This document shows positions 16,681 to 23,995 of a stretch of DNA of 35,408 nt, piece by piece. The DNA lies in assembly GCA_937128595.1 (NCBI GenBank), contig CAKZMO010000222.1, forward strand, positions 1-35,408, given 5' to 3'. The notes below the pieces were generated by a model. The model saw nothing but the letters and a program-made list of their open reading frames with translations. It was not told the origin of the DNA and did no database searches. Source of the DNA: an uncultured cyanobacterium (lineage in GTDB: Bacteria; Cyanobacteriota; Cyanobacteriia; CAKZMO01). The translations under genes were made by a program, and so were the position numbers. Every line of letters begins with the position of its first letter. Within the stretch, counting starts at the first letter, position 1.

Positions 16681-17064
16681 ATGGCTACGTGGCGCTGTAT
16701 TCAAGGCTGTGGCGCGTGTTGTTATCTCAATCCTTCTGAGCGACCAGACTTGAGCGATTATTTAACCTCTGCTCAGCTCCAAGAATACCTAAAGATGGTT
16801 GGCACTGACGGCTGGTGCATTCACTTTGACTCCGCCAGCCGTCAGTGCCGTATTTATGAACAACGCCCTCGCTTTTGCCGGGTGGAGGCTGAGACGTTTC
16901 AGGAAATGTATGGCATCGAACCCAGTGAATTAGACGAGTTTGCGATCGCCTGTTGCGTTGAGCAAATTGAAGATGTGTATGGCGATCGCAGTTTGGAATT
17001 GCTGCGATTTCAGAAGGAAGTAAGCGATAATGCTGGGATTCGGTGGAGCCGAAATGACAACTGA
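16681..17064 (+). CDS. YkgJ-family cysteine cluster protein
   Basis: 127 aa. Motifs in order: CIQGCGACC (6-14), GWCIHFD (~45-51), CRIYEQRPRFCR (~56-67) and IACCVEQIEDVYGDR (~89-103). This Cys layout defines the YkgJ/UPF0153 family, proposed to bind zinc or iron. Function unproven. Its 3' end overlaps the ABC ATPase start by 11 bp, so the two are probably translationally coupled. Confidence 0.9.
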   Translation: MATWRCIQGCGACCYLNPSERPDLSDYLTSAQLQEYLKMVGTDGWCIHFDSASRQCRIYEQRPRFCRVEAETFQEMYGIEPSELDEFAIACCVEQIEDVYGDRSLELLRFQKEVSDNAGIRWSRNDN

Positions 17065-18754
17065 ACCGCTGTTTTGCATAGACCATCTCCGAGTCTCTTA
17101 TCCTTCTTCGGCATCATCGATCGAGTGGGCTGTGGATGATGTTTCTTTGATCTTGCAACCTGGAGAACGAGTCGGTTTAGTGGGCGAGTCGGGTTGTGGT
17201 AAATCGACTCTCGGACGAGCCGCGATGCGATTGCTGCCGTCTGGCTCTCAGGTTGAGGGGCGGGTGACATTTACGGGGCGATCGGTATTTGACCTATCTC
17301 CAGAGGGACTCCGGCAGTTTCGCGGAGAAGCTGTGGCGCTGGTGTTTCAAGACCCGATGACGCGTCTTGATCCGCTGATGACAATCGGAGAGCACTGTGT
17401 CGAAACCCTGCGATCGCACCGTCCTGATCTATCGCGAGCAGATGCAAAGGCAGAAGCGATCGCCACTCTAGAAGCCGTGAGCATCCCGGCAGAACGATGG
17501 AGCCAATATCCTCACGAATTTAGTGGAGGAATGCGGCAGCGGGTGGCGATCGCCCTAGCGCTGTTGCTTAACCCCAAGCTAATCGTTGCAGATGAGCCAA
17601 CGACAAGCCTGGATGTCACCGTATCCGCCCAGATTTTGAGAGAACTGACTCGCCTGTGTGAGGAGCGCAACATGGCGCTGTTGTTGATTTCTCACGATCT
17701 AGCGATGGTAGCTGAATATTGCGATCGCATTGCGGTCATGTACGAAGGCAAACTGGTCGAAGAGGGAGCCGTCGCATCGGTACTCGACCAGCCCCAACAT
17801 GCCTATACGCGATCGCTCTTGAATGCGGCACTGCATCTTCAGTCGTCCAAACGAGACTCTCCTGCTGAAGGATCTCCTGCTGGGGAAGAGGGGGGAGAGG
17901 CGCATGCAACGGCGGATGTCATCCCCTCAGATTCAGCCCGTCCGCTGCTTCATGTCGATGCTCTCGAAAAGTACTATGTTCTAGAACAAAATCTATTGGG
18001 GCGACTGTTGAAACAGACAAAGTCCCGCACCATTAAAGCGGTCGATGGCGTCAGCCTCAAGCTCTATCCCGGCGAAATCGTGGGCTTGGTTGGAGAATCG
18101 GGCTGCGGCAAAAGCACTCTATCGCGCACCATTTTGCAACTCGTACGTCCCACATCTGGACGAGTGGAATTTCTCGGCAACGATCTGACTCAAATGGCGA
18201 CTTCCGCCCTGCTGCGCGAGCGACGGCAGATTCAAATGATCTTTCAAGATCCTCATGCCTGCCTTAATCCTTTGATGACGGTCGGGCGTGGGATTGCCGA
18301 TCCGCTACTGATTCACCATATGGCCTCGCTTGACGAAGCCTTGGAACAATCTAGAAAAATGCTAGAGCGAGTGGGACTGACGCCCGCCGAGGCTTACTTT
18401 TCCCGCTATCCTGGAGAGCTATCCGGGGGACAGCAGCAGCGAGTGGCGATCGCCCGTGCTTTGATCACGCAACCGAAGCTGCTGATCTGTGATGAACCTG
18501 TCAGTATGCTAGACGCCAGCGTGCAGACGCAGGTGCTTGAACTAATGCTAGAGCTGAAGGCCGAGTTTGATTTGACCTACCTCTTCATCACCCATGATTT
18601 GTGGGTGGCGCGGTTTTTGTGCGATCGCATTGCAGTCATGTATGCCGGAGAAATTGTCGAACAGGGCGACACTGAAACGCTGTTTACTCAGCCCCAACAT
18701 CCTTACACGAAGACACTTTTGGGTGCTGCGCCGCTACTCTCTCGGGTCAAATAA
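17054..18754 (+). CDS. Fused double ATPase of a peptide/nickel-type (Dpp/Opp) ABC transporter
   Basis: 566 aa from the ATG at 17054 (GGAG upstream); the track's start at 17030 adds 8 residues. Two complete ATPase modules are fused. Module 1: Walker [13 protein letters not shown] (~46-57), signature [11 protein letters not shown], Walker [13 protein letters not shown]. Module 2, after a ~30-residue Ser/Gly/Glu linker: [12 protein letters not shown] (~353), [26 protein letters not shown]. Both end in the oligopeptide-type region ([22 protein letters not shown]). This equals DppD-DppF in one chain, like YejF or GsiA. It powers import of peptides or similar solutes at the inner membrane. No permease or binding-protein gene is adjacent, so partners are elsewhere. 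Confidence 0.93.
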   Translation: MTTEPLFCIDHLRVSYPSSASSIEWAVDDVSLILQPGERVGLVGESGCGKSTLGRAAMRLLPSGSQVEGRVTFTGRSVFDLSPEGLRQFRGEAVALVFQDPMTRLDPLMTIGEHCVETLRSHRPDLSRADAKAEAIATLEAVSIPAERWSQYPHEFSGGMRQRVAIALALLLNPKLIVADEPTTSLDVTVSAQILRELTRLCEERNMALLLISHDLAMVAEYCDRIAVMYEGKLVEEGAVASVLDQPQHAYTRSLLNAALHLQSSKRDSPAEGSPAGEEGGEAHATADVIPSDSARPLLHVDALEKYYVLEQNLLGRLLKQTKSRTIKAVDGVSLKLYPGEIVGLVGESGCGKSTLSRTILQLVRPTSGRVEFLGNDLTQMATSALLRERRQIQMIFQDPHACLNPLMTVGRGIADPLLIHHMASLDEALEQSRKMLERVGLTPAEAYFSRYPGELSGGQQQRVAIARALITQPKLLICDEPVSMLDASVQTQVLELMLELKAEFDLTYLFITHDLWVARFLCDRIAVMYAGEIVEQGDTETLFTQPQHPYTKTLLGAAPLLSRVK

Positions 18755-18828
18755 TGTGGGGAAATAATGAAAAGGGATGGGTGGCGATCGCTCAGTAGCT
18801 TGAGCCGCCTGCATCAGGACAAGACTGG

Positions 18829-18917
18829 ATCCGCAGATATCGCAGATCAGCGCAGATTGTTTAGTCGATGAAGGATACAGCTTCTTTATCTGCGGACTAT
18901 CTACGCCATCTGCGGAT
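18829..18917. repeat. Near-symmetric array of CGCAGAT / ATCTGCG heptamers
   Basis: CGCAGAT occurs at 18832, 18841 and 18851. Its reverse complement occurs at 18888 and 18908, with a one-mismatch copy (ATCTACG) at 18899. Outer arms ATCCGCAGAT and ATCTGCGGAT are perfect 10-bp complements. The array lies between the ABC ATPase gene and the convergent exported-protein gene and could fold into a long hairpin with a ~30-nt loop. There is no T-tract. Confidence 0.85.
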
Positions 18918-18979
18918 GAATCTCTTCCCTTGGTCGATAGTTAGAGATTTATTTAGAGATTTTCGGATGGCCGATAGAG

Positions 18980-19726
18980 CTATTCCACAATAGGGACTAG
19001 CTCTACCGAACCAATCACATCTTCGTACATGTCTTGCACAAGGTTGTCTTGGAAGGTCTGATACATGCCTGTGAAGCCCCAAGTGTAGACACGCTCATTG
19101 CCAAACACAATCAGGTGCCAGCGGTGGATATCGTCAGGAGCTTTTTCATCGCGGCTGCCCTGACGGTTATTGACCTCACGAACTCGGAGAGCTGGAACCG
19201 TAGAGTCGCCATAGGGAACTGTCGTGGCAACAACGTCGGTATAAAAGCGGTCTTGCTCGTATTGCTGCTGATAGGTTTGCAGCAACGTGCCGGAACTAAC
19301 GCCTGGAAGCGGCGCAGCATTGACATAGATGCCGACGGCTCCGCTGTTGAGAATCGGGCCAGTCCAATTCGTTGTTTGGCCTGATACGTCCAGTGCGAAC
19401 TCGGCAGGAATTGAGACTTGGAAGCCGTTGTAATCGTCAACATGTACAGAGGCTTCCCCTGAAAATCCAGAAAAACTCTCGGTAGTAGGAGTGGACTCAA
19501 CCTCTTCGCTGTCGTCCGAGCCGCGACCTGGAATGCGAATGCCGCCAAATTGAGCTAGTAATGTTCTAGAGCTGTGACTGAATTCTGTTGAATGGGAGCC
19601 TGCGGCAGGATGCGCTTGTGCAGTAGCCGAGGCGATCATCCCAAACGGAAATAGAAGAGCGATCGCTCCTATCCCAAATCCAGCAACTTGGGCACGACGA
19701 AGATGGGTCTTAAAGCTATGATTCAT
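18980..19726 (-). CDS. Exported protein with PsbP/Mog1-like domain pattern, unknown function
   Basis: 248 aa. A basic N-terminus followed by a hydrophobic stretch (~15-33) and A-T-A-Q-A-HP fits a signal peptide cleaved near residue 38. A polar linker (~60-95) precedes the mature domain: YNGFQVSIPAEFAL, IYVNAAPLPGVSS, ALRVREVNNRQGS, RWHLIVFGNERVYTWGFTG and a final amphipathic helix. Beta-rich order ending in a helix recalls PsbP-like or DUF1795/Mog1 folds; this is my inference. Likely periplasmic or lumenal. Transcribed alone, convergent with the ABC ATPase. Confidence 0.75.
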   Translation of the reverse strand: MNHSFKTHLRRAQVAGFGIGAIALLFPFGMIASATAQAHPAAGSHSTEFSHSSRTLLAQFGGIRIPGRGSDDSEEVESTPTTESFSGFSGEASVHVDDYNGFQVSIPAEFALDVSGQTTNWTGPILNSGAVGIYVNAAPLPGVSSGTLLQTYQQQYEQDRFYTDVVATTVPYGDSTVPALRVREVNNRQGSRDEKAPDDIHRWHLIVFGNERVYTWGFTGMYQTFQDNLVQDMYEDVIGSVELVPIVE

Positions 19727-19998
19727 AACACTTTGTTGTAGCTACAATTGATAGAATTTCCAAAGTTCCAGCTCCAAAGTTCAGGAACTCTACAGGTAGA
19801 TTCAGTTCAGAGTGGACGTATTCCAGATAAAAAATTCTGAATAATACAGCTCAATACACAAATCAACTGAAGCACAAAGACGTCCAGAGTATGCGGAGAG
19901 CTGCATCTGGATGAAGAGGAGTTTCTGATTCTATGCGTTTGTCCGTAGTCCAAGCAGTCTAATGTGGGATAATTACACTGCGCCACTAATTGCGGACT

Positions 19999-20985
19999 AT
20001 GGCTACCACGAAAGAACGGAAACCGATTCTTCTAGATTTTGAAAAACCTCTAGTCGAACTTGAACAGCGCATCGAGCAAATTCGTGACTTGGCAGAGGAG
20101 AACGATGTCAATGTTGCGGAGCAGATTCGACAGTTAGAAATCCGAGCCTCTCAACTGAGAAAAGAAATTTTTGACACGTTGACTCCTGCTCAACGACTGC
20201 AAGTAGCTCGACATCCTCGTCGTCCTAGTACCCTTGACTACATCCAAGCGATTAGCGACGAGTGGGTAGAGCTGCACGGCGATCGCGCCACGGGTACCGA
20301 TGACCCGGCAATGGTCGGAGGCATTGCTCGCTTGGACGGTCGCCCGGTTGTGATCCTAGGGCATCAGAAGGGACGTGATACTAAGGACAACGTTGCTCGA
20401 AACTTTGGGATGGCCTCTCCCGGCGGCTATCGCAAGGCAATTCGCTTAATGACCCATGCCAATCGTTTCGGAATGCCCATCATCACCTTTATCGATACAC
20501 CGGGAGCCTATGCCGGGTTAGAAGCAGAGCGCTTAGGGCAAGGGGAAGCTATTGCTTATAACCTGCGCGAAATGTTTCGTCTGGATGTGCCGATTCTGTG
20601 TACGGTGATTGGAGAAGGTGGTTCGGGTGGGGCGCTCGGAATTGGAGTGGGCGATCGCCTGCTGATGTTCGAGCATTCTGTCTATACCGTCGCGAGTCCT
20701 GAAGCCTGTGCAGCCATTCTTTGGAAAGATGCTGGCAAGGCGGCTGAGGCGGCTGAGGCTCTTAAAATAACAGCGCCGGATTTGCTCGACCTCGGGGTGC
20801 TAGACGAAATTTTGCCCGAGCCAAGTGGAGGGGCCCATGCCGATCCGTTGCAAGCTGCAGCGACACTGAAGACCGCCCTCTTGAACCATCTATCGATGCT
20901 AGATGCGCTCACCAGTCAACAACGTCGAGATCTTCGTTACCAAAAGTTTCGGGCGATCGGCAAGTTTGACGAGATTCCAGCGTGA
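19999..20985 (+). CDS. accA: Acetyl-CoA carboxylase carboxyltransferase subunit alpha
   Basis: 328 aa from the ATG at 19999; the track's TTG at 19990 adds three residues, while relatives begin MATTxRKP. Motifs: [18 protein letters not shown] at the N-terminus, [66 protein letters not shown] and [17 protein letters not shown]. With AccD it transfers carboxyl from biotin to acetyl-CoA, making malonyl-CoA for fatty acids. In cyanobacteria the subunits are scattered, so the lone gene is normal. Followed by two hairpins about 60-120 nt after the stop. Confidence 0.97.
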   Translation: MATTKERKPILLDFEKPLVELEQRIEQIRDLAEENDVNVAEQIRQLEIRASQLRKEIFDTLTPAQRLQVARHPRRPSTLDYIQAISDEWVELHGDRATGTDDPAMVGGIARLDGRPVVILGHQKGRDTKDNVARNFGMASPGGYRKAIRLMTHANRFGMPIITFIDTPGAYAGLEAERLGQGEAIAYNLREMFRLDVPILCTVIGEGGSGGALGIGVGDRLLMFEHSVYTVASPEACAAILWKDAGKAAEAAEALKITAPDLLDLGVLDEILPEPSGGAHADPLQAAATLKTALLNHLSMLDALTSQQRRDLRYQKFRAIGKFDEIPA

Positions 20986-21041
20986 TGGACTGACTCCAAT
21001 GCATTTGAACCGTCTCGATTTGCTACGGTATGCGAATTGAA

Positions 21042-21108
21042 ATCGGAACTGTGATTCAGTTCCGATGGTTGTGCTGTTGCAAAGATGCATTGACTTGATG
21101 CATCTTTG
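21042..21108 (+). other. Two tandem hairpins downstream of accA
   Basis: Hairpin 1: ATCGGAACTG-tgatt-CAGTTCCGAT (21042-21066), perfect 10-bp stem. Hairpin 2: CAAAGATGCAT-tgacttg-ATGCATCTTTG (21080-21108), perfect 11-bp stem. Only 13 nt separate them. Neither has a T-tract, so they may be processing or stabilising structures or a cyanobacterial non-canonical terminator. Confidence 0.75.
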
Positions 21109-21248
21109 AAAGATTACTCAAGTTGCTTTGAGGGGACGGGCTTGGAACTCTTTGCCTAGCTCAGCTCATTCCTAAAAATTGAAGAATTTGACCCAAATCA
21201 GCGAATGTACCAGCGCCGTCAGTCAAAGCTTTTTCAGAATTTTTAATC

Positions 21249-21351
21249 TATAGCAATGCGCAGATAGGTTAGGACAGATATTGATGGAGAAGCCGCGCGG
21301 TGCGCGGCTTCTCCATCAACGATTGGTTTTATATCAGCGCGTAGCGCTATA
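21249..21351. mobile_element. MITE-like repeat, copy 1
   Basis: 103-bp element bounded by TATAGC and GCTATA, with imperfect subterminal inverted repeats (AATGCGCAGATA against the reverse complement of TATCAGCGCG). Inside is a perfect 18-bp stem, TTGATGGAGAAGCCGCGC and its complement, with a GGT loop. About 94 bp match the copy at 35296 with four differences. It has no coding capacity. The TA-rich ends suggest mobilisation by a Tc1/IS630-type transposase, which is inference. Confidence 0.85.
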
Positions 21352-21997
21352 GCCATAATGTCAAGCGTCCTCGGGAGGTTGGTCTACAACGCGAATGTCA
21401 CGATGCTATAATAAAGTCGCAACAAAAGTTTACATGTGATGTGTGACTTTGTATCTAGATTGCTTTTAGCAATGGTTTCTGCGTGCTCTTGTTGAGAGTT
21501 TCGGGAAGAGATTACGCAGGATTCTCGCGATAGATTTGAAGATGACTGAACCTGGATATTGGTATTTGAAGAGACCGCTGAGATTAGCGTTTCTTAGTTG
21601 AGTTACCAAGGTTGGATTGTTTGAGTGCTACGGCTAGCAAGGTTCTAAGATGCAACGCCGAGTAATCTCGTTGAAGCTTGCAGCTTAGAAAACTCTGTCC
21701 AATTGGGAGGCATGGTTTTGGACTGAGGCAAATCTCGAGAATATAGAGTGCTTTGTTGGTGAGCCACGGCAGTAGCGGTAATTTGCATCAGATATTTGCA
21801 GCGCGATGTCTCAATCCAAATTCATCATCGTTATTCACAGTAAACGTTCCTACTCAATACGCTTGACTGTGCTTTTATCGAGCGCATTGATCTCTGAAAA
21901 GCCGAGCCTGAGATGTATGCATTAAAGCTTCGAAGGTCTACAGGTGCAATGTTCTTGTTCTCAAAACAATTGATGTAATGAAAGGTTGAAAATTTAC
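21352..21997. other. Long non-coding stretch upstream of the SDR gene
   Basis: About 640 bases without a convincing ORF. A TATAAT at 21407-21412 is a possible -10 box with no good -35. It is followed by an imperfect hairpin (AAAGTCGCA at 21413 against TGTGACTTT at 21442). If used, it would give a ~570-nt leader or an unannotated small RNA. I recognise no tRNA, 6S, Yfr1 or riboswitch motif. Confidence 0.4.
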
Positions 21998-22723
21998 ATG
22001 ACAGGTTCAAAGGCTCGTCGCGCTCTGATTACTGGAGCGAGCAGCGGAATTGGCAAAGCAACAGCATTGTCCCTAGCAAAAGCTGGATTTCATATAGTGG
22101 TGTTGGGGCGTTCTCAAGCCAAACTGGATGCTGTTGTGTCTGAAATCCAGAAGCATGATGTTGATGTCCGTTCCTACTGCCTTGATTTGGCAAAGGTTGA
22201 TCAGGTGAAATCTTCTATGGAGGCAATCCTCCAAGACTGCGGTCAAGTTGATGTGTTGGTCAACAATGCTGGCATCGGGTACACCGGCACTTTGGCTGAG
22301 ACGCCTCTAGAAGACTGGCTTTACACCATGAATCTCAACCTGACTGGTGTCTTTCAGTGTATTCAGGCTGTGTTGCCAGGAATGCGCGATCGCCATCACG
22401 GCATGATTATCAACATCGCATCTATCGCAGCCAGCACGCCCTTTCCGGGCTGGGGAGCCTACAGTGTCAGCAAAGCGGGGTTGGTTGCATTGTCGAAGAC
22501 TCTGGCAGGAGAGGAGCGAGCCAATGGCATTCGAGTTGTGACCATCTCTCCAGGCGCGGTCAATACTCCAATTTGGGATACAGACACTGTTAATGCAGAT
22601 TTTGATCGCTCCAAGATGCTGACTCCTGACGTGATTGCTGACACAATTCTCCATGCGGTGCAGATGCCTGTCTATGCTGTCGTGGAAGAGATGACTGTGA
22701 CCCCTAGCGCCGGAGCATTGTAG
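21998..22723 (+). CDS. Short-chain dehydrogenase/reductase (classical SDR)
   Basis: 241 aa from the ATG at 21998; the track's TTG at 21986 is less likely. The cofactor motif TGASSGIG is at 12-19, NNAG at 89-92, an Asn in LNLTG near 114, the catalytic Ser in INIASIAAS (~142), and YSVSK at 155-159 (Tyr155, Lys159). Family length is normal. It reduces or oxidises a carbonyl/alcohol with NAD(P)H; the substrate is unknown. PGAVNTPIWDT is the usual substrate-loop start. The folE start is 175 bp downstream on the same strand. Confidence 0.92.
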   Translation: MTGSKARRALITGASSGIGKATALSLAKAGFHIVVLGRSQAKLDAVVSEIQKHDVDVRSYCLDLAKVDQVKSSMEAILQDCGQVDVLVNNAGIGYTGTLAETPLEDWLYTMNLNLTGVFQCIQAVLPGMRDRHHGMIINIASIAASTPFPGWGAYSVSKAGLVALSKTLAGEERANGIRVVTISPGAVNTPIWDTDTVNADFDRSKMLTPDVIADTILHAVQMPVYAVVEEMTVTPSAGAL

Positions 22724-22897
22724 TCAGAAGGGCTACGGTGAGAACCATGAGAATCAAGAACGAAACAAAGCGATGCTGACTCTGACGTATTGAAACGTAT
22801 TGCTTTAGCCTCTCTAGGTTCTTCAATCCAAGTTTCCAAGTTAAATTTCCAGATTGTTTTTCCAATATCAAGTTTTCGGAGATAGTGAACACGCACC

Positions 22898-23641
22898 ATG
22901 ACAATTTCTAGCAGCGGTATCAATAACGGCACTAGCGAATCGAACGCGGCAATGAATCGTGAAAGCGAATCTTTAGATACGCTGGATACGTCCAAAACGG
23001 TGTCGAGCCGCCCCGACCGCAACACGTCTCGCGGTCAAGAGTCGAGACACAATCCCCCCTCACCTGACTCGAAAGACAAGATGATGGATGCCGTACGTAC
23101 GATTTTGATGGGGGTGGGTGAAGACCCAAATCGTGAGGGCTTGCTCAAAACTCCCAAGCGCGTTGCTGAAGCGATGCATTTTCTAACCAGTGGCTACAAC
23201 CAATCTCTCGAAGAATTGGTGAATGGGGCCATCTTCGATGAAGGTCACAACGAAATGGTGTTGGTTCGAGATATCACCGCATTTAGCCTTTGTGAGCATC
23301 ATATGTTGCCGTTTATGGGTAAGGTCCATGTGGCTTACATCCCCAATCAAAAAGTAGTTGGATTAAGCAAACTAGCTCGCCTTGTGGAGATGTATTCTCG
23401 CCGTCTTCAAGTGCAAGAACGCCTGACTCGACAGATCGCGGAAGCAGTTCAGGAAATTCTGGAACCGCAAGGCGTTGCCGTCGTTATGGAAGCGACCCAC
23501 ATGTGCATGGTGATGCGAGGTGTTCAAAAGCCCGGTTCTTGGACAGTTACCAGTGCGATGTTGGGCGTGTTCCAAGATGAACAAAAGACTCGTGAAGAGT
23601 TTTTAAGCTTGATTCGCCATCAGCCAGCATTTTTTGCTTAG
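22898..23641 (+). CDS. folE: GTP cyclohydrolase I
   Basis: 247 aa. The first ~60 residues are Ser/Asn/Arg-rich and look disordered. The core starts [30 protein letters not shown]. Zinc and active-site motifs: [42 protein letters not shown] and [16 protein letters not shown] (second Cys ligand). It converts GTP to 7,8-dihydroneopterin triphosphate, first step of folate and tetrahydrobiopterin-type pterins; cyanobacteria also need it for pterin glycosides. A strong terminator follows 67 bp after the stop. Confidence 0.96.
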   Translation: MTISSSGINNGTSESNAAMNRESESLDTLDTSKTVSSRPDRNTSRGQESRHNPPSPDSKDKMMDAVRTILMGVGEDPNREGLLKTPKRVAEAMHFLTSGYNQSLEELVNGAIFDEGHNEMVLVRDITAFSLCEHHMLPFMGKVHVAYIPNQKVVGLSKLARLVEMYSRRLQVQERLTRQIAEAVQEILEPQGVAVVMEATHMCMVMRGVQKPGSWTVTSAMLGVFQDEQKTREEFLSLIRHQPAFFA

Positions 23642-23707
23642 AAATTGGGTCAAAAAAGTTGTTGAGTATGACAGTTTCTGGAATGGCTGTCTTTTGAACT
23701 GTGTTTA

Positions 23708-23745
23708 GGGGTGGGAGTTCTTCAGTAGGAGAAACCCACCCTTTT
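23708..23745 (+). terminator. Rho-independent terminator of folE
   Basis: GGGTGGG (23709-23715) pairs with CCCACCC (23735-23741), partly extended inward by GTTCTT against GGAGAA, and is followed at once by TTTT. It is the clearest single-direction intrinsic terminator in the window and separates folE from the cyclase-STAND gene. Confidence 0.85.
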
Positions 23746-23995
23746 CTGCATGTTGTATCTGCTATTTGCAAAACATTTTGCAAAAGCTCGAAGACGATAT
23801 CTTAACGTTGAGCCGATCTCAACCATCGAGAGAACTCAGTGCTTTTATCCTAAGTTAGTTGGCTCCTAGTGGGGCTGTGGCGATCGCCCTCCATCAGCGA
23901 ATAGGGGTATAAAAATGCTCAAATATGAACGATAGCCATCTACTGTCTTGGTGCTTTCACGGCATCGCTTAGTCGGAAAACGGGGTTCACTACAC

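Noticed and set aside
18829-18917. CGCAGAT array as a CRISPR or classical tandem repeat
   Set aside because: Units are 7 bp with no unique spacers of CRISPR length and half of them are inverted.
21352-21997. tRNA, 6S RNA or Yfr-type RNA in the long spacer
   Set aside because: No T-loop motif, acceptor pairing, or other recognisable signature by eye; a covariance search would be needed.
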